DNA from: Melioribacteraceae bacterium
GTDB lineage: Bacteria > Bacteroidota > Ignavibacteria > Ignavibacteriales > Melioribacteraceae
Assembly: GCA_015486905.1 (NCBI GenBank)
Contig: WFQV01000206.1
Location: 1-5,759 of the forward strand
Reading direction: 5' to 3'
Length of the DNA: 5,759 nt
Below the pieces are notes generated by a model. It searched no databases and had not been told where the DNA came from. It worked only from the letters and a program-made list of their open reading frames with translations. Shown piece by piece: positions 1 through 5,759 of this stretch. Numbering within the stretch: position 1 is the first letter of the stretch; the number at the start of each line of letters is the position of its first letter. A program made the position numbers and the translations under genes.

Positions 1-5
1 ACTTA

Positions 6-30
6 ATTCAACATTCAACATTCATAATTT
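6..30. repeat. 7-bp tandem repeat, about three copies
   Basis: ATTCAAC occurs at 6-12 and 13-19, followed by the variant ATTCATA at 20-26 and the start of a fourth unit. It lies in the spacer. No coding or regulatory role is visible. Confidence 0.7.
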
Positions 31-32
31 CA

Positions 33-96
33 TGCCCTCTATTCCTCTGTACCTTTGTACCTTTGTACCTTTGAACCTCTAAACTTCTAAACCGCC
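33..96. repeat. 8-bp tandem repeat array, three perfect copies plus degenerate flanks
   Basis: GTACCTTT is repeated exactly at 49-56, 57-64 and 65-72. The same register continues outward in decaying copies: TGCCCTCT and ATTCCTCT to the left, then GAACCTCT, AAACTTCT and AAACCGCC to the right. The pyrimidine core CCTCT/CCTTT holds its place within each 8-mer. The degenerate edges suggest an old array in which only the centre was recently homogenised; that is inference. Confidence 0.75.
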
Positions 97-151
97 GAAG
101 GCGAACTAAACCCCTAAACGAATACCGAATGAATTACGATTGATGAGTAGT

Positions 152-176
152 AAGTCTTAAGTGACAAGTCTTAAGT
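152..176. repeat. Direct repeat of an 11-mer with 14-bp period
   Basis: AAGTCTTAAGT occurs at 152-162 and again, identical, at 166-176, separated by GAC. Each copy contains the palindrome CTTAAG. Two copies of a partly palindromic site one and a third helical turns apart could be a binding site, but this lies about 255 bp upstream of the nearest start codon, and the neighbouring spacer is full of other short repeats. A simple repeat is the more likely reading. Confidence 0.65.
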
Positions 177-216
177 TAGCAGAGTTCAGAGATCAGTTAC
201 CACCCTCCGGAATAGC

Positions 217-257
217 CACGAATGCACGAATTTTATTCAATTAAGAACAAAGAACAA
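217..257. repeat. Two short tandem duplications (8 bp and 7 bp)
   Basis: CACGAAT occurs at 217-223 and 225-231, giving an 8-bp period. AGAACAA occurs at 244-250 and 251-257, giving a 7-bp period. Each is only two copies, so neither would be remarkable alone; they are listed because they continue the 7/8-bp periodicity of the whole spacer. Confidence 0.5.
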
Positions 258-373
258 ATGAAATACAATTGACAAGTAATCGAAAGGGCTCAGAATTCTT
301 ACCTCTTGCTTATTGCGTTTGGCTATTTACGACAAACACTGTTCTTTAACAAAATTTTATTGGGAAGATTTCT

Positions 374-404
374 TTTGAAATGTATTTACAAATAATTAAG
401 TTAG
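374..404 (+). promoter_or_regulatory. Possible promoter for the Memo-family gene
   Basis: TTTG at 374-377 is followed after 19 bases by TAAGTTAG at 397-404. This matches the Bacteroidota-type promoter (TTTG, then TAnnTTTG) at all but one defined position. The same bases can be read as a weak housekeeping pattern, TTGAAA at 375-380 and TAAGTT at 397-402, with a 16-bp spacer. Transcription would start near 410, leaving a leader of about 20 bases. The region is AT-rich, so chance matches are easy. Confidence 0.4.
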
Positions 405-431
405 TTAAATAAATAACGAAGGATTACTCAA

Positions 432-1574
432 ATGAAGTATTCGGCTGTTTTGTTTTTAAATATCATAATTCTGCTAATAATTATCCCCCTTGCCACTTTC
501 GCTCAAATACCAATGAAAAAAGTTTTAAGTAGAGTTTCCATACCATCTGAAGGAAATTTACGCGGATTAGTCGATACTGTTGGCTTTCCTCACAGAGCCA
601 GTCAAATGGATTTAATTGCAAAACTTGCTTTGAAAGCAGAAAGGGAAAAAATTAAGCAAAATCTAAAAAAGTTTAAATTATCTTCTGATAATAAATTCAT
701 TTTCGGAATTTGCCCGCACGACGATTACACACTGGCAAGCCGTACATCGGTTCATATTCAAAAATTCATTAAAGCAAAGACCGTCATATTAATCGGCAAT
801 GCTCATTGGTCGGAAACTTTTGGCGTTCGCAACAAACTAATATTTGGTGATTTCAAATATTGGCGGGGACCTTACGGCAAGGTAAAAATATCACCGTACA
901 GGGAAAAGATTCTTACTTTGCTGCCTAAAAAAGATTACATCGTGAACAGAACTATTGTAGAAACCGAGCATTCGCTGGAAGCACTCGTCCCCTTCCTTCA
1001 ATATTTTAATAGGGAGGTTGAAATTGTGCCTATTCTTATTCCGTTTACCGACTGGAAAGAGGAAAACAGATTAGGCGAAGATTTGACACAGACCGTGGCG
1101 AAAATCGTAAACGAAAAACATTTGAAATTGGGAAAGGATTTGGCAATCCTTTGCTCGTCGGATGGAATGCATTACGGAGATTACGGTTGGAGCTATTACA
1201 ATTATCATCCGTTCGGCTGTAATCCTAATGGTTACAAAGAAGCAATGGCTTACGATTCCTCTCTTGTAACAAATCACTTGACGAACAAGATAACAATCGC
1301 CAAGCTTCATAAGTTGTTCGATAAAATAATTGACGAAAATAATATATCAAATTACAAAGTTACTTGGTGCGGAAGATTTTCAATCACGCTCGCTGCGAAT
1401 TTTGCCGAGAGATTGGCAAGGAAAATACTAAAAAGAAATTTGACTGGCTATTTTCTACGGCACAGTTCCAGCATTCAGGAAGCGTGGATTCCCGTACGAA
1501 AAATAGACATGGGAATCACGGGAGATACAAATTTGCACCATTTCGTAACTTACTTTTCTGTGGGATTTAAATAG
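432..1574 (+). CDS. Exported Memo-family protein (AmmeMemoRadiSam system protein B-like)
   Basis: 380 residues. Residues 1-24 look like a signal peptide: a Lys at position 2, a long hydrophobic run and the peptidase site TFA before Gln25, so the mature protein should be periplasmic or secreted. A Gln at mature position 1 fits the 'Q-rule' described for Bacteroidota signal peptidase I substrates. The body matches the Memo fold, related to class III extradiol dioxygenases. It has ICPHDDY (His96), LIGNAHW (His125), ETEHSLEALVPFLQY (178-191), CSSDGMHYG (Asp244, His247) and TWCGR (Cys313). These correspond to the His/His/His/Cys metal site of human MEMO1 (His49, His81, His192, Cys244). Substrate and reaction are unknown. 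It is longer than typical cytoplasmic homologues of roughly 260-300 residues because of the signal peptide and a linker to about residue 85. The start is firm: an in-frame TAA lies at 414-416 and AAGGA at 419-423 sits 8 bases before the ATG. No AMMECR1 or radical-SAM partner is in the window. Confidence 0.9.
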   Translation: MKYSAVLFLNIIILLIIIPLATFAQIPMKKVLSRVSIPSEGNLRGLVDTVGFPHRASQMDLIAKLALKAEREKIKQNLKKFKLSSDNKFIFGICPHDDYTLASRTSVHIQKFIKAKTVILIGNAHWSETFGVRNKLIFGDFKYWRGPYGKVKISPYREKILTLLPKKDYIVNRTIVETEHSLEALVPFLQYFNREVEIVPILIPFTDWKEENRLGEDLTQTVAKIVNEKHLKLGKDLAILCSSDGMHYGDYGWSYYNYHPFGCNPNGYKEAMAYDSSLVTNHLTNKITIAKLHKLFDKIIDENNISNYKVTWCGRFSITLAANFAERLARKILKRNLTGYFLRHSSSIQEAWIPVRKIDMGITGDTNLHHFVTYFSVGFK

Positions 1575-1582
1575 TATTTTGA

Positions 1583-1614
1583 TTTGAAAGCTATTTAAAG
1601 AATATTTAATATTT
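1583..1614 (+). promoter_or_regulatory. Possible promoter for the ORF-3-like gene
   Basis: TTGAAA at 1584-1589 and TAATAT at 1607-1612 are spaced by 17 bp, a reasonable housekeeping-type arrangement. Read as a Bacteroidota-type promoter, TTTG at 1583-1586 is followed after 20 bases by TAATATTT, a weaker match. The same TTTGAAA heptamer begins the candidate promoter of the gene upstream. The position just after the Memo gene stop would let this gene be transcribed independently. Confidence 0.35.
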
Positions 1615-1632
1615 TTCTTATGAAAATATTAA
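1606..1632. repeat. AT-only inverted repeat in the 76-bp gap between the two forward genes
   Basis: TTAATATTTT at 1606-1615 is the exact reverse complement of AAAATATTAA at 1623-1632, with a 7-base loop. It is a perfect 10-bp stem made only of A-T pairs and is not followed by a T tract, so it is a poor intrinsic terminator. It overlaps the candidate -10 and start region of the ORF-3-like gene, so an operator is conceivable, but chance in such AT-rich DNA is also possible. Confidence 0.5.
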
Positions 1633-1650
1633 TTATAATAGAGGTAGAAG

Positions 1651-2223
1651 ATGAACGATATAATCCAATTTAAAATTACTCTGAAAGGAACCCAACCCCC
1701 AATATGGAGGCGAGTACTTGTAAACAGAAAAACGACATTTCTTGAATTTCACTCCATTATACAAATTGCTATGGGTTGGGAAAACGACCACCTCTTCGAA
1801 TTTCAAATCGATAATTATCGAATTGGAGAATCCGACGAAGAATTTGACGATTTCACTTTTGACGACGACGAATTACTTGACGCTTCAACCATGACCCTTG
1901 ACAGCAAGATCGCTTACGTAGGAGAAAAATTTGATTACCTATATGACTTTGGTGACAACTGGGAACACAAGATTGTTGTGGAAAAGTTTTTACCGGTTAA
2001 CAATAAGTTCGATTACCCGGTTTGTATTAACGGTAAACTCAACTGCCCCCCTGAGGATTGCGGTGGAGTTCCGGGATTTTACTATCTCCTTGACGTCATT
2101 GGGAACAAGCAGCATCCCGAACATGAGGAGATGCTTGAATGGGTCGGGGAAGACTATGACCCCGAATATTTTGACAAAGAAAAAATTAATAAAATGTTAA
2201 AAGAGTTTAAGAAATATTACTAA
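1651..2223 (+). CDS. pRiA4b ORF-3-like protein (PRiA4_ORF3 family), function unknown
   Basis: 190 residues, apparently complete. The family hallmarks are in order: an N-terminal strand with QPPIWRRVLV (15-24), then MGWENDHLFEF (41-51), YDFGDNWEH (98-106), CPPEDCGG (132-139) and the acidic end segment GEDYDPEYFD (166-175). Three cysteines cluster at 125, 132 and 137, which with nearby His or acidic residues might bind metal; that is inference. Residues 60-76 form a strongly acidic, probably flexible loop. There is no signal peptide, so it should be cytoplasmic. The family is often named 'plasmid pRiA4b ORF-3' or 'IS1096 passenger TnpR-like', but those names reflect where members were first seen; no resolvase catalytic motif or mobile-element ends are visible here. 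The start is set by AGAGGT at 1640-1645, five bases before the ATG, and by an in-frame TAG at 1645-1647. The product's biochemical role is not established. Confidence 0.93.
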   Translation: MNDIIQFKITLKGTQPPIWRRVLVNRKTTFLEFHSIIQIAMGWENDHLFEFQIDNYRIGESDEEFDDFTFDDDELLDASTMTLDSKIAYVGEKFDYLYDFGDNWEHKIVVEKFLPVNNKFDYPVCINGKLNCPPEDCGGVPGFYYLLDVIGNKQHPEHEEMLEWVGEDYDPEYFDKEKINKMLKEFKKYY

Positions 2224-2446
2224 AATTATTTGAATTCTATTGATTTAAGTTCATTGATTTTCGAGCGGGAAGTAACAAATAAAAATAGCCACAAAATCTT
2301 TACGCATGTTTTCCAACTGCCTTATAGTATTACAATTAAAATCCTTGTTTTTTTTTGTCAAGAAATTAAATAAAAACATTCATGCATTTACATGAAAAAA
2401 ATTAGCGAAAGTTTTTAACATTCTCTAATCTTTAAGTACGAAGTGT

Positions 2447-2478
2447 AATTCTTCATTCTTAATTTTTAATTCTTAATT
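2447..2478. repeat. 7-bp tandem repeat, four copies and a partial fifth
   Basis: The units are AATTCTT (2447-2453), CATTCTT (2454-2460), AATTTTT (2461-2467) and AATTCTT (2468-2474), followed by AATT. The period matches the array at 6-30, so both spacers around the two forward genes carry heptad repeats. The array supplies the last codons and stop of the short reverse-strand frame at 2466-2675, which argues against that frame being an intact gene. Confidence 0.7.
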
Positions 2479-2903
2479 GCGACTTGCCGCGCTAAGGTAG
2501 TAATGTCCTTAACAACAATCGCAAATTTAGGAACTCTCTCCTCTGTTTTTTCCAAAGGTAAAATAGAATATTCAAGAAATTTACCGCCGTAGTACTTTGT
2601 AACAGCATTAATCGGAATTTTGCTATCGCGAAAATTTTCCAAGTCCAATAGCAGCGGGGGGAATAAAATTGGCAAATATTTTGGAAACGAGTTTCATCTT
2701 TCCGGTTTACAACTTTTATTTAATGGAGCTGCCGTTCAAGGGAAACGGGCAAACGGAATATTCAATCATTTGTCATTTCGTTCCCTCAATTTCTTATGTT
2801 TAAATCAACCTGTGGAAATTTCAATGTCTTTGTATTATTTGACTTTGAGGAAGCCGGAGCAATCTGCTTCATTACTTGCATATATTGTTTGTCCTCAACG
2901 CAC

Positions 2904-3003
2904 CCTTTCTCTCCTTTCAAGAAGGAAGGGCTGATTCTTTCCCGGCTTTTTTAATCTCGCCCCCCTCCCCTTTTTGAAAGGGAAGGAGGGAAAGGGAGAA
3001 AGG
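2904..3003. repeat. Nested palindromic element after the beta-helix gene
   Basis: The inner part is a stem between 2960-2973 and 2977-2990 with a 3-base loop. As reverse-strand RNA all 14 positions pair, two as G-U; as forward-strand RNA those two become A-C mismatches. Outside it, 2904-2918 is complementary to 2990-3003 with one bulged base. A smaller bulged hairpin (CCCTT/AAGGG and CCTT/AAGG) lies at 2903-2930. The inner hairpin begins about 76 bases after the stop of the beta-helix gene and could protect or help terminate that transcript, but no U tract follows it on the reverse strand. Because the tracts are nearly pure purine and pyrimidine, some of the outer complementarity may be incidental. 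Confidence 0.55.
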
Positions 3004-3065
3004 ATTCGGGAGAAACTAAAAGTTGTTCAAATCCTTCTCTTACGTAATTGAACTCAACTCTTACA

Positions 3066-5759
3066 TTATTTTAAAAGAACCATTTTCTTCATATCCGTAA
3101 ACGCGTTTTGCTTTCTGTTTTGCGGCTCGGCGAATATTCGAATGAAGTAAACACCCGTAGCAAAATTGTTAGCGTTCCAGATTATTCTTTTTTGTCCGGC
3201 TTTTTGAATTTTATTCACCAATGTTTCAATCCTTTGCCCAAGCACGTTGAATACGTCAATCCTAACTCTGCTTGCAAACGGAATCGAGTACTCTATCGTT
3301 GTAGTAGGATTAAACGGGTTGGGGTAGTTTTGGCTTAGGTAATATTTAGTAGGAATACTTTCTTTTTCAACGCCACTTATTTTTTTCACAACTACAACTG
3401 CAGTGTCATCAAGAGTTTTGGAAGTATCGTTAACTATTACGGAATAAACGCCGGTAGTTGTGTCCGATTGGTACAAACCGGTCTTACTAATCGTACCGCC
3501 GTTTGCGCTCCACTGCGGTAAAAAGAATTGCGGAAAGTTATGCTGGTTGTAACCCTTTGCCCTGAATAAGAAAGACTCTCCCGGATTCAAAGTAACGGAA
3601 TCCGGAATTACTACGACCTTTATGAGCTTTGTTGCCGCCGTGTCAACTACAATCGTAGCGCTTCCCGAAACCGGCGACGATTTGTCGGTGGCGGTAATTG
3701 TTACCTCCCCAAAAGCTCCGCCCGGCAAAAACATTCCGCTTTCATCGATTGAACCGGCGCTCACGCTCCACGACGGGTCAACTTCAATGTAATGATTGTA
3801 CTGGTCGAATCCCAAAGCGCCAAAACGCAAACTGTCTTGCGGGGTAATTACTAAGGAGTCCGGCAATACTTTTACTTTCTTCAATTCGGGCGTGTAGATA
3901 ATGACCACAATTGTGTCTTCTCGAGTTAAATTTTCTATAAAAGATTTGCCTTCGAGAAATACTTTATCGATTGTCTTATCAGCCGTGCCGTAAGGAACAG
4001 AAAGTTTCACTTTTACCGGAACGCCTAAAAATCCTTTTGCGCTGTCAACAATGGTTTTGGGAAAAAGCAGCCAGTTTTTTTCGTCGGAGAGGGTAATCGT
4101 GAATACGTCGTAACGGTGAATCAGATTTTCGTAAAAGACGTAGATGGAATCCGTTTTACCCGAACTGAAATAAACCGTATCCCTGTTCATCGAGGAAACA
4201 AAAACCAGCGGGTCGGCGTACCAATTAGAGAAATCAACATTGCCGTTTATTATCGTATCCGCCGGTTCGGAAGACGTTCCCCAATAATTAAACCTTGCAT
4301 CAATTTGCGAGCGGGCGTCAGTGTTAAATAATCCGTAACCGCCGTTGTCGAAAATATTATTCTCGTTTATCAGCGGACTTGAACCGCTCTCGCATTTTAT
4401 TCCGTCGGTAACGTCTTTTGTAATTCTGTTGCCTGTAAGAACACTTCTCGAAAAGTTAATGAAATGAACCCCTGTGTTCCCGGTATTGCTTTGAATATTA
4501 TTCCCGTTGATGAAGTTTCTTCCGCCTGCTTCTAAAATTCCCGTTTTATTCGAAAGTATTTCATTAATTCCGATGTCGTTGAAAAAGCTTCCGTAACTTA
4601 GAATTCCTTTTTCGTTAGGGAGGGCGGTGGTTACTGTCAAATCTCTCCCGATGATGTTTCGGAAAATGTGATTGTTTTCAGTTCCGGCGTTTTCCAGAAA
4701 AATTCCCGAACCGTTCCCTGAAATAACATTGTATGAAATTATGTTCCGCACTGCGCCACCGCTAATTCTTATTCCCGTAATGTTTGCCACGGTTTTCTCT
4801 TGCTTGACGTTTGCGCCTATTACGTTGTAGAAAATTAAATTTTCTCTTGCGCCTTTTCCTTTAAGCCAAACTCCCATTTCAGCGTTTCCCGAAATAAAGT
4901 TATTTGCCACAACGTTACCTGACGCCTTATTAGTAATAGTAATGCCTCTTGAATTTTGAGCCGCGCCGGTCCCTGAACTATCCAAACCAATAAGATTTTG
5001 AAATATTTTATTGGTGTCACTTCCTACAAATACGCCTGTGTAATTCATTGAAATTACATTATTTTTGATGAAATTGTTTTGAGCTGATTTCAATATCGCA
5101 ACACCAACAAGATTTTTGTAGTGCGACTGTCTCTCGGCTGCTCCGATAATATTATGCTCAACAATGTTAGTGTTACTGTGATAGCCTAAAACAATCCCGG
5201 AGGAATTTTCCGAAACAAAATTGTTAAAAATGTGATTATTCGAAGAACCTTCGATTAAAATTCCTTTGTTGTTGAAAGCTCCTACTGAGCCTTTTTTGCC
5301 GATGATGTTTTCTTTAATTTCGGTTTGAGTTACGTTTTTTCCTTTTAACCAAAGTCCCGCATTGCGCGCTCCGCCGATTACGTTATCCGCAATAATATTG
5401 CCGGAAGAAGAGTCTGTAATTACAAGAGCGTTGTCAATTTGTTCAATGCCCTCCGTCCGCCCGATTTTATTACTGTCAATCAAATTACGGTTGCCCTTAA
5501 TTAAAACTCCGTCCCCCAAAACATTTTTGTGTACAAGGATTGAGTCGCAGTTGTTTATTAATAAAGCACCCCCTTCAAAAACATTATTTGCAATTTCGCA
5601 ATTTTTTAATCTTTTGTTTTCACCGTCAATATTTACGCCGTTAAAACTATCTGTAAATTTCAGCCCGGAAATTTTAACATTATCGCTTTTAACGATGAAA
5701 ACATTATCGTCGTCTCCAACCGGGTCGTATGGGGTTAGAGCTTTTATTATTGTTGAGTC
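3066..5759 (-). CDS. Secreted right-handed beta-helix protein with Ig-like domains and type IX sorting domain (5' end outside the window)
   Basis: 897 residues are visible. The frame stays open to the edge, so the start and any signal peptide are missing. An apparent TTG start at 5519-5517 is internal, because the 80 residues before it are already beta-helix. Residues 1 to about 490 are helix coils in the style of PbH1/NosD proteins, rich in N-x-I and GI/GV steps, with long coils carrying IG alternating with short coils carrying IS-x-N. The helix ends at FNYWGTSSEP (Asn491), a common closing phrase. About 515-620 is an uncharacterised beta-rich segment. Two similar BIG-type Ig-like domains follow, about 626-706 and 712-793, sharing IPDS/LPDS and a G-F/Y-x-Q-x-N motif. 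About 800-897 is a type IX (Por) type A sorting domain: QNYPNPFNP at 810-818, VFNVLGQ, GVYFIRI and a terminal Lys. The product should cross the outer membrane, with the sorting domain removed and the protein released or anchored. No lyase or other catalytic motif was recognised. Adhesin or polysaccharide-binding roles are possible but unproven. Confidence 0.92.
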   Translation of the reverse strand, partial: DSTIIKALTPYDPVGDDDNVFIVKSDNVKISGLKFTDSFNGVNIDGENKRLKNCEIANNVFEGGALLINNCDSILVHKNVLGDGVLIKGNRNLIDSNKIGRTEGIEQIDNALVITDSSSGNIIADNVIGGARNAGLWLKGKNVTQTEIKENIIGKKGSVGAFNNKGILIEGSSNNHIFNNFVSENSSGIVLGYHSNTNIVEHNIIGAAERQSHYKNLVGVAILKSAQNNFIKNNVISMNYTGVFVGSDTNKIFQNLIGLDSSGTGAAQNSRGITITNKASGNVVANNFISGNAEMGVWLKGKGARENLIFYNVIGANVKQEKTVANITGIRISGGAVRNIISYNVISGNGSGIFLENAGTENNHIFRNIIGRDLTVTTALPNEKGILSYGSFFNDIGINEILSNKTGILEAGGRNFINGNNIQSNTGNTGVHFINFSRSVLTGNRITKDVTDGIKCESGSSPLINENNIFDNGGYGLFNTDARSQIDARFNYWGTSSEPADTIINGNVDFSNWYADPLVFVSSMNRDTVYFSSGKTDSIYVFYENLIHRYDVFTITLSDEKNWLLFPKTIVDSAKGFLGVPVKVKLSVPYGTADKTIDKVFLEGKSFIENLTREDTIVVIIYTPELKKVKVLPDSLVITPQDSLRFGALGFDQYNHYIEVDPSWSVSAGSIDESGMFLPGGAFGEVTITATDKSSPVSGSATIVVDTAATKLIKVVVIPDSVTLNPGESFLFRAKGYNQHNFPQFFLPQWSANGGTISKTGLYQSDTTTGVYSVIVNDTSKTLDDTAVVVVKKISGVEKESIPTKYYLSQNYPNPFNPTTTIEYSIPFASRVRIDVFNVLGQRIETLVNKIQKAGQKRIIWNANNFATGVYFIRIFAEPQNRKQNAFTDMKKMVLLK

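Larger units (their letters stand above)
1..431. other. Non-coding left spacer rich in short tandem repeats
   Basis: No credible gene is visible here; stops are frequent in the frames I read. The stretch is AT-rich and made of several short direct-repeat arrays (7-bp units at 6-26, 8-bp units at about 33-96, a 14-bp period at 152-176, 8-bp units at 217-232 and 7-bp units at 244-257). From about 260 to 345 I see nothing recognisable. The last 60 bases hold a promoter-like sequence and the ribosome binding site of the Memo-family gene. Confidence 0.75.
2224..3065. other. Spacer between convergent genes, without a convincing gene
   Basis: 842 bases between the stop of the ORF-3-like gene and the stop of the reverse-strand beta-helix gene. 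2224-2446 is very AT-rich and I recognise nothing in it; a run of nine Ts at 2348-2356 has no stem before it. 2447-2478 is a 7-bp repeat array. About 2466-2680 has a short reverse-strand reading frame with a faint PAS/PAC-like look, perhaps a gene relic. 2680-2900 is interrupted by stops in the reverse frames I translated. 2904-3003 is a nested palindromic element of polypurine and polypyrimidine tracts. Confidence 0.7.

Noticed and set aside
93..103. Small hairpin CGCC-GAA-GGCG
   Set aside because: Only four base pairs with no T tract and no nearby gene end; too short to call.
1..431. CRISPR array
   Set aside because: The repeats are 7-14 bp in immediate tandem without unique spacers of regular length, and no cas gene is present.
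1071..1310. Reverse-strand open frame inside the Memo-family gene
   Set aside because: It lies wholly within a well-supported gene with family motifs on the other strand.
1651..2223. Insertion sequence or resolvase gene suggested by the family name 'IS1096 TnpR-like'
   Set aside because: No serine- or tyrosine-recombinase catalytic motif, no transposase, no terminal inverted repeats and no target duplication are visible.
2348..2356. Run of nine Ts as an intrinsic terminator for the ORF-3-like gene
   Set aside because: No GC-containing stem precedes the run, and it is about 125 bases after the stop codon.
2620..2934. Forward-strand 104-codon open frame in the convergent spacer
   Set aside because: It has no ribosome binding site I can support and no recognisable motif, and it runs into the polypurine/polypyrimidine palindrome, which supplies its last residues. 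Opposite-strand openness here looks accidental.
2930..2952. Forward-strand terminator ending in the six Ts at 2947-2952
   Set aside because: The only stem before the T run is about four to six pairs with several G-U pairs, and no forward gene ends nearby.
4835..5020. Second reverse-strand frame inside the beta-helix gene
   Set aside because: It is in another register of a gene whose repeats clearly define the true frame.

Overview
The window most resembles a chromosomal stretch from the Bacteroidota/Ignavibacteria (FCB) lineage. The strongest sign is the large reverse-strand protein, which ends in a type IX secretion sorting domain with the phrase QNYPNPFNP and a basic final residue. A signal peptide whose mature end would begin with glutamine, and low-GC AT-rich spacers, agree with this. 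The assignment is inferred from sequence style only.

Layout: 1-431 is non-coding and is a patchwork of short tandem repeats with 7, 8 or 14 bp periods, ending in a plausible promoter. 432-1574 (+) encodes an exported Memo-family protein (AmmeMemoRadiSam protein B-like) that keeps all four expected metal-site residues. 1651-2223 (+) encodes a complete pRiA4b ORF-3-like protein of unknown biochemical role. 2224-3065 separates two convergent transcription units. It holds another 7-bp repeat array, a doubtful gene remnant and a nested palindromic element. 3066-5759 (-) is the 3' part of a gene for a very large secreted right-handed beta-helix protein with two Ig-like domains and a type IX sorting domain. 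Its frame stays open to the right edge, so the N-terminus lies outside the window.

How the genes relate: nothing shows that they form one pathway. The Memo and ORF-3-like genes share a strand, but each has its own promoter-like sequence and they are 76 bp apart. The beta-helix gene converges on them and is a separate unit. Two of the three products are predicted to leave the cytoplasm.

I did not find a clear new multi-gene system. The items most worth a second look are the exported Memo protein, the two-coil superperiod of the beta-helix, the strand-asymmetric palindrome after the beta-helix gene, and the recurring 7/8-bp repeats in both spacers.
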